Assembly (NCBI GenBank): GCA_002404515.1
Contig: DHJV01000027.1
Coordinates: 1 to 7,566 of the forward strand
Origin: Lachnospiraceae bacterium UBA4711
GTDB taxonomy: Bacteria > Bacillota > Clostridia > Lachnospirales > Lachnospiraceae
DNA: 7,566 nt
Reading direction: 5' to 3'
A program made the translations under genes and the position numbers. The notes under the pieces were generated by a model that searched no databases, had not been told where the DNA came from, and saw nothing but the letters and a program-made list of their open reading frames with translations. The first letter of the stretch is position 1. The number at the start of each line of letters is the position of its first letter. Shown piece by piece: positions 1 to 5,495 of this stretch.

Positions 1-79
1 ATGTGGGTGTAGAGAGCAGGAAATAGGTGGAAAAACTCATGATGTGGGTTTAAAAGATAGGAAAGCAAGTAGAAAACCC
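1..79. repeat. Imperfect tandem repeat, two units of about 38-41 bases
   Basis: Bases 1-38 and 42-79 align with each other. Both begin ATGTGGGT, both contain AGGAAA about 18 bases in, and both end in a purine-rich stretch (GAAAAACTC versus GAAAACCC); one single-base gap is needed. The first unit starts at the window edge, so further copies may lie upstream. Unit 2 also holds a 7-base inverted repeat, TGGGTTT (45-51) and AAACCCA (74-80), that could form a weak hairpin. No reading frame of useful length runs through it. Confidence 0.4.
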
Positions 80-108
80 AAAACTGGAAATAAGAGCAAT
101 TTCTAAGG

Positions 109-137
109 TTGAATGAAATAAGAATGTCAATTATAAT
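109..137 (+). promoter_or_regulatory. Vegetative (sigma-70/SigA-type) promoter for hemA
   Basis: TTGAAT at 109-114 and a perfect TATAAT at 132-137 are separated by 17 bases, the ideal spacing. Transcription would begin near 144, giving a leader of about 105 bases before the hemA ATG. No terminator-like hairpin with a T-run was seen between this promoter and hemA. Confidence 0.65.
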
Positions 138-147
138 ATGCAGTAAG

Positions 148-208
148 TATATTGTAAACAAAGAGATATAGAAAGAAAAATATAACATATATAGATTTGT
201 ACAATATA
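148..208 (+). promoter_or_regulatory. Inverted repeats in the hemA 5' leader
   Basis: TATATTGTA (148-156) is the exact reverse complement of TACAATATA (200-208), so the leader RNA could fold back across a 43-base loop. Each arm overlaps a smaller dyad: TTGT-AA-ACAA at 152-161 and the perfect palindrome TTGTACAA at 197-204. These could be operator sites or RNA structure. The region is very AT-rich, so chance pairing is a real possibility, and no known riboswitch was recognised. Confidence 0.25.
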
Positions 209-248
209 TCAGGAAATCAGAAAAAACAGATAACAGGAAGAAACACAT

Positions 249-1508
249 ATGATATGCATCAGTATCACACATAAGAATTTAACAGCGGCGAAGCGGGAGC
301 GCTTTGCCTGCAATGATGAGGAACAGATAAGACTGGCAGATGCCGTGGCAAAGGCATATCCGGAAGCTGGATTGGTTCTGCTTATGACATGTAATCGAAG
401 CGAGATCTATATGAGTGGCACGGACACGGATTTTGTATGGATGGAACAGCAGTTTGCGGATACGAAGAAATTCCCGGTTGAGGCACTGAAAGGCGCTGCT
501 ATGCGGTATGAAGGACGAAGCTGTCTGACACATCTGTGTCGCGTAGTCTGCGGACTGGATTCTGCTTTGCTTGGAGAGGTTGAAATCATCCGGCAGGTCA
601 AGCAGGCGTATCTTGCGGCGAAAGAGCGTGGACAGACCGATGCAGAGATGAATATGGCCTTTCAGGGGGCATTGCGGCTTGCCAAGGAAGTTGCAGAAAC
701 CTCGCAGATGACACATCTTCCGGTATCCGTCGGAACACTCGCGTGTACAGCGGCGTTGAAGTTCTGTGCAGAGATGAATATAAATGATGAGACAGATGCG
801 ACGCAGAACAGGATTGTGAATGAAATGGATACAATTGCAGATAGCAATCAACAATGTGTAAATTTGGAAGAAAAAAATGTCCTCATCATCGGAGCTGCCG
901 GGCAGATGGGAAGCATCGTGATGCGGGACCTGCTCGATGCGGATACACAGGTGCAGATCGTCGGAACGAGCCGGAAGCATAAGCAGGCATTGCAGAAAAT
1001 CTTCTCGCATGAGCGGGTGCAATGGGTGCATTACGACCGGCGGTATGAATATCTGGACTGGGCGGATGTGATTATCAGTGTGACGGACAGTCCGCATTAT
1101 ACATTTCTTGCATATAAGGTAGCGGAAGTGCGCAAGGAAACAAAACCTCAGTTGTTCTTAGACCTTGCGATTCCACGGGATATTGATGCAGAGATTGGCA
1201 GTATTCCTGGTTGTGTCGTGAAAGATCTCGACTATATCAAGTCGCTTGCGACGGAGAACAACCGGAAGAAGCTTTCCGAGGCAAAGAAGATTGAATTACT
1301 GATTGAAGAACACGTGGACGAGCTGCAGAAGCTGCTTGCATTTCGTACATTTGTCGGGACGAGGAAGGATATCACGGAGAAGCTTGGGGAGAAATCCGCG
1401 ATGTGGCTTTTGTACCAGTTGAAAGATGTTCTGGATGCACAGGACTTAAATCACATATTAAAGGGGATAGAAGATGGCGTATTTTCCATTCATGATACAA
1501 CTCGATGA
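249..1508 (+). CDS. hemA: Glutamyl-tRNA reductase
   Basis: This cytoplasmic enzyme reduces glutamyl-tRNA(Glu) to glutamate-1-semialdehyde with NADPH, the first committed step of C5-pathway tetrapyrrole synthesis. The catalytic cysteine is Cys48 in TCNRSEIY (47-54). His95 and GLDSALLGE (102-110) form the conserved active-site and tRNA-binding block. The NADPH fold begins at GAAGQMG (215-221), where the family usually has GAGEMG. The C-terminal helical dimerisation region (from about residue 310) looks short. Residues 177-208 form an acidic, polar insertion between the catalytic and NADPH domains that most family members lack, and its DNA is visibly more AT-rich than the flanks. The length of 419 residues is normal only because the insertion offsets the short tail. 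The start is supported by AGGAAG at 235-240, eight bases upstream. The last 35 bases overlap the next gene, so translation is probably coupled. Confidence 0.93.
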   Translation: MICISITHKNLTAAKRERFACNDEEQIRLADAVAKAYPEAGLVLLMTCNRSEIYMSGTDTDFVWMEQQFADTKKFPVEALKGAAMRYEGRSCLTHLCRVVCGLDSALLGEVEIIRQVKQAYLAAKERGQTDAEMNMAFQGALRLAKEVAETSQMTHLPVSVGTLACTAALKFCAEMNINDETDATQNRIVNEMDTIADSNQQCVNLEEKNVLIIGAAGQMGSIVMRDLLDADTQVQIVGTSRKHKQALQKIFSHERVQWVHYDRRYEYLDWADVIISVTDSPHYTFLAYKVAEVRKETKPQLFLDLAIPRDIDAEIGSIPGCVVKDLDYIKSLATENNRKKLSEAKKIELLIEEHVDELQKLLAFRTFVGTRKDITEKLGEKSAMWLLYQLKDVLDAQDLNHILKGIEDGVFSIHDTTR

Positions 1509-2982
1509 CAAACAATGTCTGATCGTAGGCGGTGGTGTGGTCGCAGCGCGGAAGGCGGCACAGATGCGTGAGTTTGGCGCATGTGTGACGGTGGTAGCAC
1601 CGGAGATTTGTGCGGAACTGCTGGCTATGACAGGCAAAAATTTGACAGAAAAGCTGGTGGATACGATAACAGGAAATCTGGAAGAAGGTTCAGCAGTCAA
1701 GACAAAGAGTGCAGATAAAAATTATCTCAACAATAAAACGATAAGAATTGAAAAGCGGGAAGTCACAGAGGCGGACATTTCCGGCATGGATGTTGTAATC
1801 ATGGCAACGGATGATGCAGAGCTTAATTCGCGGTATGCAGAGATTTGCAGAAGCAGACACATACTGGTAAATGTGGTTGATGTGAAGAAGGATTGTGATT
1901 TCTATTTCCCGGCGATCATCAAGCAGGGCGAGGTTGTTGTTTCGGTGTCTACCGGAGGCAACAGTCCGATGCTTGCATCGAAGATAAAAAAGGATATTAA
2001 GCAGACACTTCGGACAGACTATGGTCAGATTGCGGAAGAGCTTGGTGCTATCCGGGAGAAAATTCTGGCAGAGGAGCCGGATGAACGGGCAAGAAAACGA
2101 AGATTTGCAGAAATTGTGGAGGCAAAAATGCAGGAACAGAGAATCCGGATCGGAACGCGGGGAAGCAAACTTGCACAGGTTCAGACGGATATGGTAATCG
2201 AACAATTAAAGAAAAATTATCCAGATGTGTGGTTTGAGAAAGTGATCGTGACGACGAAGGGTGACAAGCAGAAAGAGGCGGCAATCAGTTCCTTTGGCGG
2301 CAAGGCAGTGTTCGTCGAGGAAATCGAGGAAGCCCTGCTGGATGGTACGATCGATCTGGCGGTTCATAGCGCGAAGGACATGCCGAATCCATGTAAGAAG
2401 GGACTTGGTATCGCAGGTGTTCTACCGCGTGCCTGTGTGCAGGATGTGCTGATCTATCGTGCGGGTACGGATATCCAGTCGAAGGATACATTTACCGTGG
2501 GAACCGGAAGTCTGCGCAGACGCTGTCAGATCAAAGAGATATACCCACAGGCAGAGTGTATGGAGCTGCGCGGAAATGTCACAACGCGCATACAGAAATT
2601 GCGGGATGGCTTGTACGATGCGATCATCCTTGCGGCAGCGGGAATCGAGCGGTTAGGCATCGAGAAGGAGCCGGATCTTGTCTATGAATATCTCAATGTA
2701 GATGCGATGCTTCCGGCAGCTGGACAAGGGATTATTGCGATGGAAGCGTGCGAGGGGACACTTCCGTATCATATGGCAGAGACGATCAGCGACGCGGAGA
2801 CAGAGGGCTGTCTGCTTGCTGAGCGAGCGGTTGTCCGTGAGATGGAAGCGGGCTGCCATGAGCCAATCGGTGTATATGCGACATGGAAAAATGAGAAGAA
2901 GCTTTGCGTGCGCGTGATGAATGCCAGAAGCGGAAGCGTTGAGCGTGAGACGTTTGAGCGTGAACTTGAGTGCACGAATTAA
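1474..2982 (+). CDS. hemC: Fusion of precorrin-2 dehydrogenase (siroheme synthase type) and hydroxymethylbilane synthase
   Basis: Residues 1 to about 210 are a CysG-N/Met8p-type domain that oxidises precorrin-2 to sirohydrochlorin using NAD. It shows GGGVVAARKA (19-28), NVVD with the probable catalytic Asp136, and STGGNSP (159-165). Residues 219-502 are hydroxymethylbilane synthase, which joins four porphobilinogens. Visible there are TRGSKLAQVQ (228-237), AVHSAKDMP with catalytic Asp302 (Asp84 in E. coli numbering), GTGSLRRR (343-350), RGNVTTR (366-372) and Cys461 in EAGCHEPIG, the dipyrromethane-cofactor cysteine. A polar, AT-rich insertion of about 30 residues lies near 53-87. Only 41 residues follow Cys461, against about 70 in E. 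coli, so the last helix of domain 3 is missing in this frame. AAGGGG at 1461-1466 supports the start. Enzyme order in the pathway is HemA, then HemC; the N-terminal domain acts after uroporphyrinogen III methylation on the siroheme/cobalamin branch. No hemD, cobA or hemB follows. Confidence 0.93.
   Translation: MAYFPFMIQLDDKQCLIVGGGVVAARKAAQMREFGACVTVVAPEICAELLAMTGKNLTEKLVDTITGNLEEGSAVKTKSADKNYLNNKTIRIEKREVTEADISGMDVVIMATDDAELNSRYAEICRSRHILVNVVDVKKDCDFYFPAIIKQGEVVVSVSTGGNSPMLASKIKKDIKQTLRTDYGQIAEELGAIREKILAEEPDERARKRRFAEIVEAKMQEQRIRIGTRGSKLAQVQTDMVIEQLKKNYPDVWFEKVIVTTKGDKQKEAAISSFGGKAVFVEEIEEALLDGTIDLAVHSAKDMPNPCKKGLGIAGVLPRACVQDVLIYRAGTDIQSKDTFTVGTGSLRRRCQIKEIYPQAECMELRGNVTTRIQKLRDGLYDAIILAAAGIERLGIEKEPDLVYEYLNVDAMLPAAGQGIIAMEACEGTLPYHMAETISDAETEGCLLAERAVVREMEAGCHEPIGVYATWKNEKKLCVRVMNARSGSVERETFERELECTN
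2118..2130 (+). promoter_or_regulatory. Internal ribosome-binding site and start codon at the HemC domain boundary
   Basis: GGAGG (2118-2122) lies five bases before an in-frame ATG (2128-2130), which is codon 219 of the fusion gene. The protein from this ATG begins MQEQRIRIGTRGS, a normal HemC amino terminus, and in this numbering the catalytic aspartate is residue 84, as in E. coli HemC. The site is either a working internal start giving free HemC of 284 residues, or the remnant of two once-separate overlapping genes. Confidence 0.6.
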
Positions 2983-3040
2983 CTTGAATAATGGGGCACA
3001 GCTTATAACGGTGTCAACGAAGAAAGGTGGCGGGGTATGA
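2921..3040 (+). other. Possible frameshifted C-terminal end of hemC
   Basis: Frame +1 relative to hemC is open from 2921 to a TGA at 3038-3040. Its later part reads LSARINLNNGAQLITV, which resembles the LAxxLLxxGAxxIL helix that ends HemC proteins and is absent from the main frame. The TGA overlaps the ATG of the next gene (ATGA at 3037-3040), an arrangement typical of genuine adjacent genes. A single extra base between about 2921 and 2979, from mutation or sequencing error, would explain both the short HemC and this tail. The joined protein would still have a short linker, so this is inference. A programmed frameshift is less likely, as no slippery heptamer was recognised. Confidence 0.4.
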
Positions 3041-3741
3041 AAATAAAGTTCGATAACATAACTGCAAAGACTGCAAAATACGGTGCGCTTATATGTACGG
3101 TTCTTTTGATCATTGGTGTAGTCTTGTCGTTTCTGAAAATTGATGGTACAGAGTTTTTCTATACCATGACAATCTACGCAAGCGTGTTTGTGGGGATTGC
3201 GTGTTATGTAGTCTTTTTCTCTGCGAAACTGTATTTTGCCCGTCTGCGGGCATATGGCTACGAAGTCCCGGATAATAAAAAGACATATGAGAATAATCTG
3301 AACAATCTTCCGAAGACGCACGAGGCGGGAAGCTCGCTTTTTGTAAAGCACAGCCGGATTGGTATGTGGATGTATTTCGCATTCTTTGCCCTGTTTTTGA
3401 TGTTGGATGTGATGTATCTGATCAAATGGCATTTTATGAAGGACACTTGTCTGTTTATGTTCGTTGTATGTCTGGTGTTGGATATCGTCTGGCTGATTCT
3501 TGCTATGATCCTGCGACGTCAGAGAAATACAGAGAAATATCGCGATGATGTGGAATGTGACAGAACGCGCAAAGAACGTCTTAATCTTGAGAATATAATT
3601 GTATTTGCAATTTTCTGGGCAATTGTCTGTGCGCTCGTGAGTTATCTGGCGGTGTCGACAACAAAATATATGTATAAGATGCAGATGGGTGACACACAAG
3701 TGGTTGTGGAAGAATGCAGAGGAATTATCGGCAAAATATAA
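3037..3741 (+). CDS. Five-helix membrane protein of unknown function
   Basis: I do not recognise this 234-residue protein. It has five hydrophobic segments, roughly residues 15-33, 41-63, 108-129, 137-159 and 187-207. A polar loop at 71-105 and a strongly charged loop at 160-183 (RRQRNTEKYRDD...RTRKER) fall on the same side of the membrane under a simple five-pass model; the positive-inside rule makes that the cytoplasm. A short tail follows helix 5. There is no signal peptide, catalytic motif or cysteine pair that suggests a role. AAAGGTGG at 3023-3030 supports the start. The gene follows the hem genes by 54 bases, or overlaps them by ATGA if the hemC frameshift is real, and so may be co-transcribed with them. 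That position does not by itself show a role in tetrapyrrole metabolism. Confidence 0.75.
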   Translation: MKIKFDNITAKTAKYGALICTVLLIIGVVLSFLKIDGTEFFYTMTIYASVFVGIACYVVFFSAKLYFARLRAYGYEVPDNKKTYENNLNNLPKTHEAGSSLFVKHSRIGMWMYFAFFALFLMLDVMYLIKWHFMKDTCLFMFVVCLVLDIVWLILAMILRRQRNTEKYRDDVECDRTRKERLNLENIIVFAIFWAIVCALVSYLAVSTTKYMYKMQMGDTQVVVEECRGIIGKI

Positions 3742-3783
3742 TTGAAATTAAGGTTAATATTATTGAGATATATTGCCGATAAT
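3724..3783. repeat. 11-base perfect inverted repeat upstream of fic
   Basis: ATTATCGGCAA (3724-3734) is the exact reverse complement of TTGCCGATAAT (3773-3783), with 38 bases between them. The left arm lies in the last codons of the preceding membrane-protein gene, and the right arm lies in the spacer of the fic promoter. No T-run follows, so it is not a standard terminator. It is more likely a pair of protein-binding half-sites, because a further CCGATAA occurs at 3796-3802. Confidence 0.5.
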
Positions 3784-3791
3784 GCTATAAT
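3763..3791 (+). promoter_or_regulatory. Vegetative promoter for the fic gene
   Basis: TTGAGA (3763-3768) and TATAAT (3786-3791) are 17 bases apart, and TGC just before the -10 box makes an extended -10 element. Transcription would begin near 3798, leaving a short leader of under 30 bases before the Shine-Dalgarno site and ATG. This gives fic its own transcript, separate from the membrane-protein gene upstream. Confidence 0.7.
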
Positions 3792-3802
3792 TATTCCGAT
3801 AA
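3776..3802. promoter_or_regulatory. Putative operator: two CCGATAA boxes flanking the fic -10 element
   Basis: CCGATAA occurs at 3776-3782, inside the promoter spacer, and at 3796-3802, over the predicted transcription start. The copies are 20 bases apart, close to two helical turns, so both would face the same side of the DNA. A third, inverted copy (TTATCGG) is at 3725-3731. A protein bound here would block RNA polymerase. The HTH domain of the adjacent Fic protein is the obvious candidate, but this is inference. Confidence 0.45.
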
Positions 3803-3825
3803 ACGTTTGTTTTATGGAGGTATGT

Positions 3826-4722
3826 ATGAGATATATTGGCGTAAAAGAAGCTGCTGCAAAATGGAATATATCAGAGAGAAGTGTGAGAAATTATTGCACA
3901 AATGGAAGAATACCGGGAGCTGTTTTAGACGGGAAAACGTGGGATATACCGGAAGATGCAGTAAAGCCACAGAGGAAGAAACGGACAGAGAAGATAGCAA
4001 CAGATTTACTGACGCGTTTGAGAATGGAAAAAGAATCGGGTATTTCGGGTGGAATATACCATAAGATACAGATTGAATTAACATATAATTCAAATCATAT
4101 AGAGGGAAGCAGACTTACGCACGATCAAACAAGATATATCTTTGAAACGAACACAATTGGAATACAGGATGAGACCGTAAATGTTGATGATATCGTGGAG
4201 ACAGCAAATCATTTTACATGTATAGATCTGATTATCGAACAGGCGCATTATAAGTTAAGTGAAGCCTTTATTAAGCAGCTTCATGCTATTTTGAAATCTG
4301 GGACATCGGATAGTCGCAAATCATGGTTTGCGGTTGGCGATTATAAAAGATTTGCAAATGAAGTTGGTGGGAGTGTGACGACGAAACCGGATCAGGTTGC
4401 AAAAGAAATGAGACAATTATTAAAACAGTATAATGCTGTTTCTGCAAAAACATTGGAAGATATAATAGAATTTCATTATATGTTTGAAAAAATTCATCCG
4501 TTTCAGGATGGAAATGGACGTGTTGGCAGATTGATCATGTTCAAAGAATGTCTTCGTAATGGAATTACACCTTTTATCATTGAGGATGATATCAAGGAAT
4601 TTTATTATCGGGGATTGAAAGAGTGGAAGAATGAGCGGGGGTATCTGATAGATACATGTTTGACCGCACAAGACAGATTTAAGGCGTATATGGATTATTT
4701 TCAGCTAGAGTATCAGGATTAG
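3826..4722 (+). CDS. Fic-domain protein with N-terminal helix-turn-helix domain
   Basis: Fic enzymes usually transfer AMP, or another phosphate-containing group, from a nucleotide to a hydroxyl side chain of a target protein. The full catalytic loop is present: HPFQDGNGRVGR at 224-235, with catalytic His224, acidic Asp228 and the phosphate-binding GNGR. SNHIEG at 89-94 fits the inhibitory helix motif [S/T]xxxE[G/N], so Glu93 should hold the enzyme autoinhibited (class II, inhibitory helix before the Fic core). Residues 1-48 (YIGVKEAAAKWNISERSVRNYC...GRIPGA) resemble an excisionase/MerR-type helix-turn-helix, suggesting DNA binding. GGAGG at 3816-3820, five bases before ATG 3826, decides the start; a longer upstream reading from TTG at 3742 lacks such a site and would include the promoter. 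The gene is more AT-rich than the hem and panF genes, consistent with lateral gain. The target is unknown, and no separate antitoxin gene is adjacent. Confidence 0.9.
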   Translation: MRYIGVKEAAAKWNISERSVRNYCTNGRIPGAVLDGKTWDIPEDAVKPQRKKRTEKIATDLLTRLRMEKESGISGGIYHKIQIELTYNSNHIEGSRLTHDQTRYIFETNTIGIQDETVNVDDIVETANHFTCIDLIIEQAHYKLSEAFIKQLHAILKSGTSDSRKSWFAVGDYKRFANEVGGSVTTKPDQVAKEMRQLLKQYNAVSAKTLEDIIEFHYMFEKIHPFQDGNGRVGRLIMFKECLRNGITPFIIEDDIKEFYYRGLKEWKNERGYLIDTCLTAQDRFKAYMDYFQLEYQD

Positions 4723-4746
4723 GATGTATTTTTGTATAAATATTGA

Positions 4747-4800
4747 TTTATCTCCCAAAAACACATCGAAATTGGGAGATGAACGGTAACTTGGGAGGAG
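4747..4800 (+). promoter_or_regulatory. Leader with two competing hairpins upstream of the panF operon
   Basis: ATCTCCCAA (4750-4758) pairs perfectly with TTGGGAGAT (4772-4780) around a 13-base loop, and 4747-4749 can extend the stem against 4781-4783. The same left arm can pair instead with TTGGGAGG (4791-4798), which contains the Shine-Dalgarno site GGGAGGAG of the gene at 4804. The two folds exclude each other, so one leaves the ribosome site open and the other covers it. No T-run follows the first hairpin, so it is not a standard terminator. A weak -10-like TATAAA lies at 4735-4740 without a clear -35. No known riboswitch class was recognised. Confidence 0.45.
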
Positions 4801-4803
4801 TAC

Positions 4804-5145
4804 ATGAGCAGTTTGTATGAACATTATCCAATAGCAATGTGGATAATCGACGGAGTTCTCTGGGCGATTGGTTTGTTGTGCTGGATCGCTACTTATATTG
4901 GGGCACCGCTCGAAAGCAAGAAGCGGGGATATCATGTTTCCGGAGTGCCGGGAGTTCCTTTCATATTCTTTTTGCTGGCGGGCTTTTTCTCACCGAATAA
5001 ATGGTTGATGCTTATTGCACTGCTTGATTTTAGTCTTACATACTTGCCAGTATTTTTGTTGAAAGAACATCTGAAAAAAGGCAAAAGCGAAAGGGAAAGT
5101 GCAGGGAAATTGAATTTCCTTAAGAGAGGGGAGCGTGGAGAATGA
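4804..5145 (+). CDS. Small three-helix membrane protein in the panF operon
   Basis: I do not recognise this 113-residue protein as a named family. It has hydrophobic segments at about 12-34, 48-63 and 67-87, a GVPGVPF turn before helix 2, and a basic cytoplasmic-looking tail (KEHLKKGKSER...LKRGERGE). The start has a strong site, GGGAGGAG at 4793-4800. The stop overlaps the next start (ATGA at 5142-5145), and the order is this protein, YhdT-like, then PanF, so it is most likely translated together with the symporter. A role as an accessory or stabilising subunit of the transporter is inference. The only direct evidence is position, overlap and membrane character. Confidence 0.75.
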   Translation: MSSLYEHYPIAMWIIDGVLWAIGLLCWIATYIGAPLESKKRGYHVSGVPGVPFIFFLLAGFFSPNKWLMLIALLDFSLTYLPVFLLKEHLKKGKSERESAGKLNFLKRGERGE

Positions 5146-5495
5146 AGAAATTAACGAAGGAAGAGAAACATAAGCAGTGTGTGAAAGAGATCAAAGCCAC
5201 GCTGATCGTTGTCGGAATCTGCTTTTTGTGGCATGTGCTGACGGCGTTTTTGCTGAACTCGGTGGATTGGACATTGTTCCATATGCCGGCATGGTTTGTG
5301 GTTTCTGTGTTAGGGACAGTCGTGATTGCAATCATCGGGGTATTCTGGCTGCTCAGATTCGTGTTTGTAGATTTTTCGTATGAGGAGGATGCCATCATGA
5401 GCGAAGCGAATGATTTAGGATGCATCCGACGACCTGCCGCCGAGCAAAGCGAGGGGGCATTACCACAAGAGGAGGATGCGGACAATGAGCAGTAA
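5142..5495 (+). CDS. yhdT: YhdT-family small membrane protein, partner of PanF
   Basis: The first 84 residues match the YhdT (DUF997) pattern: a charged amino terminus, helix 1 at about 19-39, a short loop with HMPAWF (47-52), helix 2 at about 51-76, and a closing acidic segment FVDFSYEEDA. YhdT genes sit directly upstream of panF in many bacteria; the biochemical role is not established. The protein is 117 residues against about 80 in E. coli. The extra length is the C-terminal tail 85-117 (IMSEANDLGCIRRPAAEQSEGALPQ and so on), which has a different composition and lies between two copies of the same 11-base sequence. AGGGGAG (5127-5133) supports the start. The gene overlaps the upstream stop by ATGA and the panF start by 11 bases. 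Confidence 0.8.
   Translation: MKKLTKEEKHKQCVKEIKATLIVVGICFLWHVLTAFLLNSVDWTLFHMPAWFVVSVLGTVVIAIIGVFWLLRFVFVDFSYEEDAIMSEANDLGCIRRPAAEQSEGALPQEEDADNEQ
5382..5479 (+). repeat. 11-base direct repeat bounding an in-frame insert in yhdT
   Basis: GAGGAGGATGC occurs at 5382-5392 and again at 5469-5479. Both encode EEDA in the YhdT frame, and both are followed within 10 bases by ATGAGC. The distance is 87 bases, exactly 29 codons. The second copy supplies the ribosome-binding site of panF; the first may be the original site or a duplicate of it. The interval contains an imperfect GC-rich hairpin, TGCCGCC...GC-AAA-GC...GGGGGCA, at 5435-5459. This may be a short inserted palindromic element or a local duplication that grew. 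Confidence 0.45.

Noticed and set aside
279..1097. Long minus-strand open frame of 272 codons opposite hemA
   Set aside because: It lies wholly over hemA, which has clear family motifs. The predicted protein has no recognisable domain and no ribosome-binding site was seen, so it is a shadow frame.
2653..3699. Minus-strand open frame of 348 codons opposite hemC and the five-helix protein
   Set aside because: It spans the boundary of two plus-strand genes, has a His/Cys-rich composition typical of antisense frames, and shows no family motif.
3742..3825. Longer amino terminus for the Fic protein beginning at TTG 3742
   Set aside because: This stretch holds the promoter and operator boxes and has no ribosome site for that start. 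GGAGG at 3816-3820 points to ATG 3826.
3826..4722. Fic as the toxin of a two-gene toxin-antitoxin pair
   Set aside because: No small antitoxin gene is next to it, and the inhibitory SNHIEG motif lies within the same protein, so it is an autoinhibited single-protein type.
4750..4780. Intrinsic terminator after fic
   Set aside because: The hairpin is good, but neither side is followed by a T-run on its own strand, and it lies within 25 bases of the next start codon. A leader structure explains it better.
5476..5484. ATG at 5476 as the panF start
   Set aside because: It directly abuts the Shine-Dalgarno sequence. The ATG at 5485 has proper nine-base spacing and gives the expected PanF amino terminus.
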